This document shows positions 8,518 to 17,200 of a stretch of 64,000 bases of DNA, piece after piece. The position numbers and the translations under genes were made by a program. How positions within the stretch are numbered: the first letter of the stretch is position 1; every line of letters starts with the position of its first letter. The notes below the pieces were generated by a model. It searched no databases. It saw only the letters and a list, made by a program, of their open reading frames with translations, and was not told where the DNA came from. The stretch comes from Carboxylicivirga longa (GTDB lineage: Bacteria; Bacteroidota; Bacteroidia; Bacteroidales; Marinilabiliaceae): positions 43,043 through 107,042 of the forward strand of contig NZ_JBNGOZ010000017.1 in NCBI RefSeq assembly GCF_050589825.1, written 5' to 3'.

Positions 8518-9534
8518 TTAATCGGTTATTACTAAATCAAATTTTTCGATGAGAAGAGTAAGGTTGGGATTTTTAGCAGTTAACGCATTTAATCGTTTTT
8601 GCTCTTCTGATATTGGCTCTGTTTCTTCTTGCCACTTGTGTCGAACAAGAAAATCAGCAAGGTCTAGCCCTTTTGTAATTTCTTCTTCACTGGCATGTTT
8701 TTGCAGTAAGTCAGATACTAAAAACTTTACGTTAATAGATTTCTCAATTTCGGCAGCTTTGATAGTCCAATCTTCAACTGCATTTAAGTCTGGGTAAAGA
8801 ACAACGGTTTTGCCTTTGAGCACTTTACACCTTTCTGCGCTAAAGTTTTGCATTCCACCGGTAGCTAACCATGTGAATTTAGGTAGGTAGGCACTTGCTA
8901 TGATAGCGGTCTTTTCACTCTCAACAAGTGCAATGGGCTTGTTTTCTTTTAATAGATGCTCTCCAAACAGACACATCTTATAATTGAAGTCTTTAAGATT
9001 AAGCTCGGTATGAACCACCGAGAAATAGTTTTTGGGTTTTTTAGTGCGTTTGCCTGTTGTAGAATTATAAAGCATTATCTTTCCTGACCTTGCTCTTCCA
9101 TTAATGTCGGTTTGCCAAAATACAGTTGCACCATTCCATTTTTTAGATGTTCCAACAAAATATTTGCTGACTAATTCAAGGACTTTTTTGTTTCCAAAAA
9201 TGCTATTAAGAAAAGTCACAAAGTTATTATCGTCATATCGTTGCAAAGACGCCTTAACTGTTTCTGAGGGAATGAATGATATTCTTTCTTCAATCTTTCT
9301 AGCTGAGGGGGTGTAGTTAATGTACTTAAGGTCAGAACAAGTTCTTTTGCTCTTGTATGTATGGAGTTGAATTACTTCTCCGCAATGTTGACACGTGCCT
9401 AATCCAGTTTTCCAGTCAAGCATCATACACTTTTCCTTGCTTTTTTTACGATGTTCAGAGCATATAGGACAAGTGCTATACAGCCTACCTTCAGGAAGAT
9501 TATATTGATTATATTTCTCTATTTCAAAGTTCAT
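8518..9534 (-). CDS. Toprim/zinc-binding primase-like element protein (DUF6371-like)
   Basis: Mobile-element replication protein of 338 residues. The start at 9534 (MNFEIEKYNQ) is preferred; a start at 9576 would translate through a large inverted repeat. The N-terminus has paired cysteines CPIC and CQHC, like the CHC2 zinc fold of DnaG-type primases. The centre has a Toprim-like core, with Glu in ALVESEKTAI and an acidic YPDLNA, expected to bind metal. The layout matches the DUF6371 proteins of Bacteroidota elements. It follows a RepA-like ATPase gene, so the two probably work together in element replication. Actual primase activity is an inference. Confidence 0.7.
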   Translation of the reverse strand: MNFEIEKYNQYNLPEGRLYSTCPICSEHRKKSKEKCMMLDWKTGLGTCQHCGEVIQLHTYKSKRTCSDLKYINYTPSARKIEERISFIPSETVKASLQRYDDNNFVTFLNSIFGNKKVLELVSKYFVGTSKKWNGATVFWQTDINGRARSGKIMLYNSTTGKRTKKPKNYFSVVHTELNLKDFNYKMCLFGEHLLKENKPIALVESEKTAIIASAYLPKFTWLATGGMQNFSAERCKVLKGKTVVLYPDLNAVEDWTIKAAEIEKSINVKFLVSDLLQKHASEEEITKGLDLADFLVRHKWQEETEPISEEQKRLNALTAKNPNLTLLIEKFDLVITD

Positions 9535-9554
9535 AACTGAGAGATATCGTGTAA

Positions 9555-9606
9555 CAATCTGTAACAAGTGTAACACTGTTACATCTGTTACACTTGTTAC
9601 AGATTG
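9555..9606. repeat. perfect 20-bp inverted repeat with TGTAAC iterations
   Basis: The arms at 9555-9574 and 9587-9606 are exact reverse complements (CAATCTGTAACAAGTGTAAC), separated by 12 bases. The unit TGTAAC or its complement GTTACA occurs six times in 9551-9602. The right arm overlaps the stop codon of the RepA-like gene and the left arm lies just before the primase-like gene. There is no T-run. Possible roles are a replication origin or operator bound by the neighbouring proteins, or an mRNA hairpin tuning expression of the downstream gene. Confidence 0.85.
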
Positions 9607-10643
9607 TGCCTTTTTAATACTCTTCCAACTTGCATTGCATTAGTGCCAAGTTGCTCAGCAATCTTTCGATTACTTAAGCCTGAGTTTTCCTTTTTAAGTT
9701 GAAGTATGTTTTGTTCCAGTTCTGCTCTTTCTGACTTGTCAATCTGTTTAAGGTGTTCTATTTCAGAACCAAAATCGACAAAATGGAACTCCAAAAAGTT
9801 AGTTAGCTTATTAATTTCACAGATTATAATGTTTTCTGCATCATAGATTTGTTCAGAATTACGTTGTTTAATTTGCTTGATGTAGCGCAAACTTTTGTCT
9901 TTATGACTTAACCCAATAGCAAAACTGCTATCTGTAAAATTTGATAGCATTTTACTTCCTTGGATGTCATTAACAGTTATTGGTTTCGATGAATCTCTTT
10001 TAGGTGTATGCGCTAACACTAAAATAGATAGGTCGTATTTTTTCTTAAGAGCCTTAAGGTGCTTCATTAGCGGTAAGGCATCCTTTGCTTTTTCATTGTC
10101 ATTGCCCAAAAAAGTAATATTGTCAATGATTAAAATACGTGCCTCCGTTTTTAATATGGCTTTCTCTAATGATTCGTTTAAAAAGTTCTCAAACGATACA
10201 TTATCCGGTAATTCCGCATCTGTATTTATCTCCACTCTCAGAAAGAGTTCGTTAAAACGATAATGGTTTGTATAATTATCCGAATATCTTACTTCAAACT
10301 GCTTGTCTGATAGCTCAAAATCAAAGTATAAAACTTTTTGTTGCAAAGCTTCCAGCTTAAAACCTCTTATAGGCATGCCTTTTGAAATACTATTAGCAAT
10401 TTGAACAGCTAAAATGCTTTTACCTAAGTTGGTGTCAGCAAACAATATGCACAATTCACTTTCGTGCCAAAATTCAGAAAAAAGCATTTTAGGTATTGGC
10501 CTGTTCTTGGCTTCATCAATCCACTTATTGGCTGATTTTACAATGAATAGCCCCTGAACTGCTTCTGCATCCTCAACTAGCTGTGATTGTTTTAATACAT
10601 CTTGCTTTATAGCATCAAGGGATATTGAGTTGTTATCTTCCAT
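9597..10643 (-). CDS. RepA/RecA-like AAA ATPase of the mobile element
   Basis: Protein of 348 residues resembling the hexameric helicase RepA and DnaB/RecA-fold ATPases of plasmids and integrative elements. The Walker A region reads FADTNLGKSI and Walker B reads ILIIDNITFLG; a downstream SILVLAHTPKR block fits the sensor strand. The last 35 residues form a helix-turn-helix (LSNRKIAEQLGTNAMQVGRV), suggesting direct DNA binding. The start ATG at 10643 (another at 10652) overlaps the end of the HTH gene, so the two are translationally coupled. It probably helps replicate the excised element. The unusual ADTNLGKS loop differs slightly from GxxxxGKS. Confidence 0.78.
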   Translation of the reverse strand: MEDNNSISLDAIKQDVLKQSQLVEDAEAVQGLFIVKSANKWIDEAKNRPIPKMLFSEFWHESELCILFADTNLGKSILAVQIANSISKGMPIRGFKLEALQQKVLYFDFELSDKQFEVRYSDNYTNHYRFNELFLRVEINTDAELPDNVSFENFLNESLEKAILKTEARILIIDNITFLGNDNEKAKDALPLMKHLKALKKKYDLSILVLAHTPKRDSSKPITVNDIQGSKMLSNFTDSSFAIGLSHKDKSLRYIKQIKQRNSEQIYDAENIIICEINKLTNFLEFHFVDFGSEIEHLKQIDKSERAELEQNILQLKKENSGLSNRKIAEQLGTNAMQVGRVLKRHNL

Positions 10644-11034
10644 CCGAATCACCTCCCTTCCTGATGTTCAAATAGTCCAGTGCACTGTCTGCCAACTCAT
10701 CATTTGTCTTAACCCTGCCTGAGTTGATATATTCAAGAAGTGCTTCTCGTGAAAAATAAAGACGTTTACCTTTCTTCATATGCGGCAATTCGCCCCGACT
10801 GACTTTTGAGTAGACAGTTGGTTTTTCTAAAAGGAGAACTTCGCAAGCTTCGTCAATATTTAAAAGCTTGTCTTGAGGTTCGCACTTGCCAGTGTTTAAT
10901 AATGGAGCTACTTGATTGGCAAGCTGGTTCGCTACTTGGTTGGCAATAGCTTTAGCAATGTTATTGATAAAAACATTGGTAGCTTGATTAACGGTTTCGT
11001 TTGTTTCTTTTTGTTGTAACGTGGAATTATCCAT
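10633..11034 (-). CDS. HTH (MerR/excisionase-type) DNA-binding protein
   Basis: Small DNA-binding protein of about 133 residues. The C-terminal half carries the HTH_17/excisionase pattern LLNIDEACEVLLLEKPTVYS followed by GELPHMKKGKRLYFSR, as in the Xis-like proteins of Bacteroidota integrative elements. The N-terminal part has an alanine/glutamine-rich helical repeat (IANQVANQLANQVAPL) that may mediate oligomerisation. The start at 11034 (MDNSTLQQ) is chosen; a start at 11079 adds an uncharacteristic tail. It is followed with overlap by the RepA-like gene. It probably controls excision or element gene expression. Confidence 0.75.
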   Translation of the reverse strand: MDNSTLQQKETNETVNQATNVFINNIAKAIANQVANQLANQVAPLLNTGKCEPQDKLLNIDEACEVLLLEKPTVYSKVSRGELPHMKKGKRLYFSREALLEYINSGRVKTNDELADSALDYLNIRKGGDSDGR

Positions 11035-11140
11035 AAGTCTGTTTTTAAAATTCGAAACAAACTTATGGTTGGTTTGCACTGTGTATTGTGCTGTGTAAAT
11101 ACATGGATTTTTACATGTTGATAATGTGGTAGTTAAGATT

Positions 11141-11920
11141 TTAGGATTTTATGTATCTTATTAAATCCTTGTCTTCTGTCAATTCAATTAGTTTTTCTCT
11201 ATAATCAGAACCAAATGAATTATTAATTACTTTTTCACTTACACCATAAAACTCCTTAAATGCTCTATAGAAACCCTGTCCATTTTTAACTGGGTATTTG
11301 TCTTCTGCGAATTGCTTTATGAATTTATAATCAAACTGGTCATTCACATTTAAAGGGAAAGCTATTTCAAAACCTGCATTGATTTTAAATATGTGCAATA
11401 AGGCGTACCATTTTGCAGGTATTTTTTTTATTTCATGAGCTTCTTTGGTTTGTTTAAAAAACGGAGCAATCTTATCAATAAAGATTTCTTCTTTCTCAAA
11501 CCACTCTAACAAATAATCGATGTATTCATGTTTTTGGTATTTAGTTCTGCTCACCTGCGCTCTTATCTCAGTTTTTCGATTGTTAAGTATAATCTCCAAC
11601 TTGTGTTTTTCAATGTTATCGATTTTACCATCCTCATATAATGATAAAGTATTAATGCTTCCTAGAATTGACATAGTTAGCTGTGACAAATACCTAAAAA
11701 AGGTTTTGGGAGAATAAAAGTTGATATGAAACTCGTTCAAATCTTTGTAATACAATACTTCATTGTTTTTTATGATAGGAAGGTCGTTTTGATACTTTTT
11801 CTTTAAGTGTTTAAACATATCTAGTTCGAAAGGAAAGATTTCTACCCACCCCTGATATATTTCATTCAATTCATTAATTATTTCATCAAGCTTTTTTATT
11901 TTAGTCTCTGTATCAGTCAT
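11141..11920 (-). CDS. unknown element protein coupled to the integrase
   Basis: Protein of 259 residues that I do not recognise. It is rich in Lys, Glu, Ile and Phe, predicted mainly helical, with no signal peptide or membrane span. Its start codon overlaps the end of the integrase gene by 8 bases, so the two are co-translated, and it precedes the HTH gene. Proteins of this size in this place often belong to regulatory families (RteC-like) of Bacteroidota elements, but no diagnostic motif supports that here. A role in element control or recombination is a guess from position. Confidence 0.6.
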   Translation of the reverse strand: MTDTETKIKKLDEIINELNEIYQGWVEIFPFELDMFKHLKKKYQNDLPIIKNNEVLYYKDLNEFHINFYSPKTFFRYLSQLTMSILGSINTLSLYEDGKIDNIEKHKLEIILNNRKTEIRAQVSRTKYQKHEYIDYLLEWFEKEEIFIDKIAPFFKQTKEAHEIKKIPAKWYALLHIFKINAGFEIAFPLNVNDQFDYKFIKQFAEDKYPVKNGQGFYRAFKEFYGVSEKVINNSFGSDYREKLIELTEDKDLIRYIKS

Positions 11921-13163
11921 TAAAATCCATCATTTTATTAGCTATATCTCTTTTCTGGTCATCGGCAAAACCAGCAAAATATGCCTTTGTCGTTTTAATA
12001 TCGGTATGTCCAAGTGATTCTTGCGCAAGCTCCATTCCAGCACCTTTCCTAATGAGGTTTGTTGCAAAGGAGTGTCTGGCAATTTTACTATTAATTTTAA
12101 TATCTAATTCAAGACTTTGCGCATATTTTTTCATGTGCTGACTAATAAAACGGTTGAAATTATTAACCGCTCTGTCCGTCTCCGCTTGACTGAATCCTTG
12201 GGATAATATTGGGAATAAGTATGTTTCGCTGTTGATTTTCTTATTTCCATATTTTTTAATTACCTCTTTCGTGAAAGGATTAAGATAAATTATAATTGGT
12301 TTGTGTTCTACATCAGTGTCTTTGATTTTATTTCGGTAATAATAGAAAGTGTCTTCGTCAATAAAATCTTTGTATTTAATATTGGCAATATCTTTAACAT
12401 TCATGCCATTGCATGCGTAGGAAAAAAACCAAAAAGCTTTAGCTTTCTCTTGTTCCTCTGTTTGGGGTTGTCCTTTCATTAAGGATTTTAGTTCTTCTTC
12501 CGAAAGGGCTGTCTTTACCTTTTTTGAAGTTGGTATTTGATATTTTCCTTTTCCAAACGGATAAATCTCCTGTTTTATAACTCCATCGGAAATAGCGCTA
12601 TTGAAAATAGCCTTTAGATTTCGCAAATACATGCCAATAGATGTGCGGCTTCGTCCTAACGATTCCATATGGAATTGATAATCTTTTAACCATTGTACAG
12701 TTATTGTTTTGAAGTGCAGGGTATCTGTACTCGAAAATTGAATAAGTGATTTTAAACTGTATTCATAGCTCGTTGCTGTGGTTAATTTATTGTTGTGGTT
12801 GTAATTATCAATTGCAGCTTTGTAGTATTCGTTAACAGTGCGTTTAACCTGAACCTTGTTGGGAGATATTAGTAATTCAAAGTCCTCAAAAGTAAACTCA
12901 TCCAATGAATCCGCTTTTTCATAGGTAGCTGTTTCAAGTCCCTTTAAAAGTATTTTATAGTCCTTCCATTTGCCTCGTGGCTTGTCAATGTTCCATATTA
13001 GGTCGAATTCATCCTGAGTGAATTCAAACTTAGTTGGGTATAACTTTTGCTTTCGGGGATGAGCAGTAAACACCCTTAATTTAACCGGATATTTTCCATT
13101 CTTCTTCTCTCTGCGAGTGTCCAGATAAATGGATATTTGGTAATCTCTATTGATATTAGCCAT
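11913..13163 (-). CDS. tyrosine recombinase/integrase of the tRNA-Ala element
   Basis: Site-specific integrase of 416 residues: N-terminal arm-binding region, SAM-like core-binding domain (about 100-210), and a catalytic domain (about 225-410). The box II motif ARHSFATNL, the LGHTDIKTT block and the nucleophile Tyr in KAYFAGF are present. The first catalytic Arg is not visible: the box I region reads YACNGMNVKDIA. This resembles the Bacteroidota IntDOT-like group, where that Arg is also replaced. It is the first gene of the minus-strand element operon and lies about 140 bases from the tRNA-Ala junction it presumably made. Confidence 0.92.
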   Translation of the reverse strand: MANINRDYQISIYLDTRREKKNGKYPVKLRVFTAHPRKQKLYPTKFEFTQDEFDLIWNIDKPRGKWKDYKILLKGLETATYEKADSLDEFTFEDFELLISPNKVQVKRTVNEYYKAAIDNYNHNNKLTTATSYEYSLKSLIQFSSTDTLHFKTITVQWLKDYQFHMESLGRSRTSIGMYLRNLKAIFNSAISDGVIKQEIYPFGKGKYQIPTSKKVKTALSEEELKSLMKGQPQTEEQEKAKAFWFFSYACNGMNVKDIANIKYKDFIDEDTFYYYRNKIKDTDVEHKPIIIYLNPFTKEVIKKYGNKKINSETYLFPILSQGFSQAETDRAVNNFNRFISQHMKKYAQSLELDIKINSKIARHSFATNLIRKGAGMELAQESLGHTDIKTTKAYFAGFADDQKRDIANKMMDFND

Positions 13164-13170
13164 GTGATAA

Positions 13171-13192
13171 TTTGCATACTATTTGCATACTA
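13171..13192. repeat. tandem 11-bp repeat beside the integrase start
   Basis: TTTGCATACTA occurs twice head to tail (13171-13181 and 13182-13192), between the integrase start codon and the attachment site. This is a plausible arm-type integrase or Xis binding site, or an operator of the integrase promoter. Confidence 0.55.
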
Positions 13193-13261
13193 AACTACAA
13201 AAAAACAATAAAATTCACAAAATTACACAAAGAGCAAAATGTTTATTAATCTTATAGACAG

Positions 13262-13280
13262 TGCATTACAAATTAATGCA
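13262..13280. repeat. 7-bp inverted repeat near the attachment site
   Basis: TGCATTA/TAATGCA with a 5-nt spacer, 20 bases before the tRNA-derived sequence. It lies in element DNA and may be part of the integrase-binding region. Confidence 0.45.
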
Positions 13281-13300
13281 AATCATCACAAATCAATATT

Positions 13301-13350
13301 ATTTGACTGGCAGTCAAAAGGTCAGCGGTTCGATTCCGCTATTCTCCACA
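13301..13350 (+). other. attachment site: 3' part of tRNA-Ala(GGC) gene
   Basis: From 13302 the sequence gives a full anticodon arm (TTTGA/TCAAA with loop CTGGCAG, anticodon GGC = Ala), a variable loop, a T arm (AGCGG TTCGATT CCGCT) and the 3' acceptor strand ATTCTCC. The acceptor 5' strand and the D arm are missing upstream, where element DNA begins instead. This is what remains at one side of a tRNA gene after integration of an element carrying the tRNA 3' end. The rebuilt intact tRNA should lie at the other element end, to the left and probably outside this window. Confidence 0.8.
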
Positions 13351-13358
13351 TTGAAGAT

Positions 13359-13397
13359 AAAGGCGTTCGGGAGCTTCCATCCTGGGCGCTTTTTTTT
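13359..13397 (+). terminator. original terminator of the tRNA-Ala gene
   Basis: The arms AAAGGCGTTCGGG and CCTGGGCGCTTTT pair along 13 positions if G-U pairs are allowed, and a T-run follows. It sits 9 bases after the tRNA-derived piece, confirming that chromosomal DNA resumes at the tRNA 3' end. Confidence 0.7.
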
Positions 13398-13430
13398 ATT
13401 TGTATACCTAATTTCAACTTTCCTGTTTAT

Positions 13431-14069
13431 TAGATTTGGTATATCGCTAGTTTTCGGTTACGCAGAATTTCTTTATTCTCAATACGGAGATTCATCTCTA
13501 TACTCTCGTTTATTTCTGTGTTGATATCATTTTTCCAGATTGGTAATTATATCGTTAGTTAATTCAGTGTTTGTATAAACAATTGAATCATCAACGTAAT
13601 AAAATGAATCACCTTTAAGTTTGCTGTTCTTGTGTTTGGCAATAATGGACATACAAATAGTTCCAAAAAATTAGGTCTGAGGAAGTCCTTGTCGTACGCC
13701 TATATTATAGGAAGAATTAACATTGGGACCATTTAAGCAATCCTTATCTTCTTTTATTGTAGTAACCAGCCACTTGTTTAGAATATAATTATAAATAAAG
13801 GTAGGATTAATTGTAGGGCAGAACCTTTCCAGGTCGAGGTTTATTTCATACTTGTATTCCTTACTATCGAGGTACTTTTTGTTCGTTTCAATAGCTTTAG
13901 CAGAATGCTCTTTGTGCCATGGTTAAAATAAGCCTTTCTCAACCATATGGGATCCAAAAGGGGAAATGGCACTGAATATATTTTTATTTGATATTATACT
14001 GTTGCAGAGTTTACCGGTTTTGCATGTGTGAAGATTAATAAGACTAACTGTGTACGCAATGTCTCTTTT
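13431..14069 (-). pseudogene. decayed reverse transcriptase (motifs A, B, C visible)
   Basis: On the minus strand a single frame from 14069 to 13527 reads as a reverse transcriptase broken by stops. Motif A is INLDLERFCPTINP, motif B is GVRQGLPQT followed by FFGTICM, and motif C is YVDD at 13587-13598. TAA stops interrupt it at 13923-13925 and 13671-13673. Near 13530 a frameshift moves the frame, which then continues as INTEINESIEMNLRIENKE to 13431. The N-terminus is damaged by further TAG stops. The style (LDLERF, GLPQ-x-x-FFG) recalls defence-related Abi/UG/DRT reverse transcriptases rather than group II introns, but the subclass needs a search. It lies on the chromosomal side of the tRNA-Ala remnant. 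Confidence 0.72.
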
Positions 14070-14249
14070 CTATTCTTCGTTGTTCTAGGAAGATGTGCAA
14101 AAAATCCATAGCTTATTTAGCATAGGCAATTTCAAAGTCTCGTGGGGTTCAATTTAAAGCGATTGTCATGCAGGACTTCCCTTCAAGCATCTTCTTTCTT
14201 TGAAGCTTGCGCAAGCTTCATTAACTTGGAGCCGAAAAATATATGATGG

Positions 14250-17200
14250 ATGCGACAACTACTGCTTTTCGTTTGCCTGATGGTATTTCAAGGGCTTTTT
14301 GCTAGTACTTCGAGTGAACCTGTCTTTTACCGGGCTAAATCTGTTTCGGGCAACTACGGACTTTCGCAGAATTCGGTGCACAGCATTGTGCGCGACCACG
14401 TAGGGTATATTTGGATGGGTACCGCTCATGGTCTGAACCGCTTTGACGGTAACCAGCTGAAGAAGTATTTTCATCATGCCGGTGATGCTTACTCTATCTC
14501 TTCAAATACCATCCATCGCATTCATGAAGATAGCAATGGTGATATTTGGGTACTCACCTCGGGGGGGATCAACCGTTATTTAAGAGCGGACGATCGTTTT
14601 GTACGCTATGTTTTCAGCAATACTTTGACTACAAGTTGTGTGTATGAAACAGAAAACGAACTATGGTTTCCCGACAGAGCATGGAAGATTCATGTATATA
14701 ATAAAACAGATAGAACCTATTCCTTGCGCGAGATAAAGCCACAATTTACACCGCATAATAATGCTATTTATATCGAGCAGATTACTCCTTATGATCGTGG
14801 GCATCTGCTCATAGGTACTTATTATTCAGGTCTGTTTCTGTATGATATCCAAAGCGGAGCATTAACACGTTTTAGTTCCATCAGCGGTGTAGCTACGCAA
14901 GGTATGGTGAAATTGCATGATCGGATTTTCTGTGCCATGTACAGTCGTATCTTTCAGCTTTCTTCCGATGGCAAAGTACAGCGTGTGCTAAATAAGGACA
15001 ATTCGGGCTTGCAGTCACACATTATACTCGATATGGAATGGAACCCGCAGGACAGTACCTTGTGGGTGGCTACCGACGGTGCTGGTATACAGGTTTTTGA
15101 TACTGAGTTCAGACTGGTCAATACACTGCAAATTGGTCCGAAAGCATCCGATGTGCTCAATGATAACTCCATCAACGATATCACTTTCGGACCGGATGGG
15201 TTAATCCTGCTGGGGACAGTGCGTTCAGGCGGGCTTATGCTGTATCCATCCTACTTCGAGCAGTTTCCGTATGTCAACCAAAGTAAATACGGCCCTTCCA
15301 ATAAAACCATTCTTTGCTTTTATCAAGACGACGAAAACAGAATATGGCTGGGTACTGACGGAGGCGGCTTAAACAGGTTTGATCCGGAAACCTCCACTTT
15401 TGATCACTACAGCATTCCCGATGCACTGAAGATTACTTCGGTGGCACAATTCAGCCCAGAGGTATTGCTGGTGGGTTCCTATACCCGGGGACTGTATTTT
15501 TTTAATAAGCGGAGCCATCGTTTTTCCGATGCGCACCAACATCCGCTCTTTGCGCCAATACAAAGAAACGTGATGCACAGCTTGTTTCTCGATTCGCAGG
15601 GCGATTTGTGGGTGTCAGATGGCCGTTTGAGTCGCATTGACCTTAAGAATAATCGTATGCAGGTACTCAGCGACTCAATACCCGCCTTCTTCCATGGCAT
15701 GAGTCCGGCTTTTACCTCGGCGGTAGAAACACGTGATGGCCTTATCTGGTTTGCCACGCGTGGTGGCATGTTTGCCTGGTCTATCCAAGAGCAAAAATTA
15801 ACCCAGCGTATTACCTTAAATAATTCGCCGGCCTCCTATGGAAGGTCGGTAAACTCCATTACCGAGGATCAGTATGGCAACCTGGTGTTCGGAACCAATA
15901 AAGGCCTGCTGTATTACGATTTTGATAAGAAGCAGTTAAGTAGCTACATAAGTGATGTAAATTATAAAAACCTCATGTTTCAGTCGGTTTATATGGATGC
16001 CAATAACCATCTGTGGGTAGGCGCTAACGAGGGGATTATCCGCATAAGCAAAACCGATAGCAATGAGCAAATTTTCATGTTTAACACCCTTGGCAATAAA
16101 AGTGGTCTCGAGTATTTTCAGGGTTCTCTGTTAAAATCTACCGATGGATTTTTAAATATGGGAAGCAACGAAGGGGTAACGCGCTTTAATCCGAATAATA
16201 TTGAGCCTCATCTTGAAACTCCCAATACGGTGATTACCTCTCTTTCCATGCTTTCAACAGAGCAGGAGGAACTTAAAGATTCTCTTTTGGCTCTTAATGT
16301 AATTGAAAGCAGTAGTTTGACCATTCCTTATACGCCGGCCTCCTTTCAGTTTAATTTTAATGCTTTCGATATCCCTTTTTCCGAGTCTACGCAATACGCG
16401 TATCAATTGCATCCCTTCGAAAAAATATGGCATACCGGTAAAAGCAATGTGGCCATTTATTCTAACTTACCGCCTGGCAGTTATACTTTTAAGGTAAAGG
16501 CACAAAACCGCAACGGTATCTGGAGTCCCAAAGACACGCAAATACAACTAACTATTTTGCCTCCCTGGTATAAAACCTGGTGGTTTAGTACCCTGATGCT
16601 GTTGTTGTTGATGGCGCTGGCTTATGTAATATGGCGAGCCTCCTTGCAAAGGGCTAAGTTGCGTCAGGAGGTGAAGATTAAAGAAACGGAAAAGGAACGG
16701 CTGCATGAGATCAACCAGATGAAACTCCGCTTTTTCACTAATATCTCGCACGAACTGAAAACACCACTTACGCTTATCTACAATCCTTTGGATCATCTTG
16801 TTAAATCGGGTGGCAGCGAAAGTGAGTTTCGGACTATGCTACCCTTCCTGTACCGTAACGCCCAGCGCATGACCATGCTGATTGATCAGATTCTGGACTT
16901 CCGAAAAGCGGAGCTTTCTGTATTGCGCCTTGCTGTGAGCGAAGGCGATATTGTGGCTTCCTGTCGAAACATACTGACTTACTTTGCCCATCAGGCACGC
17001 ATTGAGCATATTAAGCTGCATCTGTGGTGTCAGCCCGAAAAGATTGATGCCTGGTATGATGCCGATATGCTGTTTAAAATTATATCTAATCTGGTTTCTA
17101 ATGCCCTGAAGAACACACCGGATGGCGGCGAGGTTAGCCTCAGGGTGTTTACCCGGGATAAGGAGGTGATCATCGAGGTGGAGGATACTGGTGATGGTAT

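Noticed and set aside
13239..13524. Two plus-strand open frames over the tRNA-Ala remnant
   Set aside because: They run through the tRNA arms, the terminator and the end of the reverse transcriptase pseudogene; the products look random.
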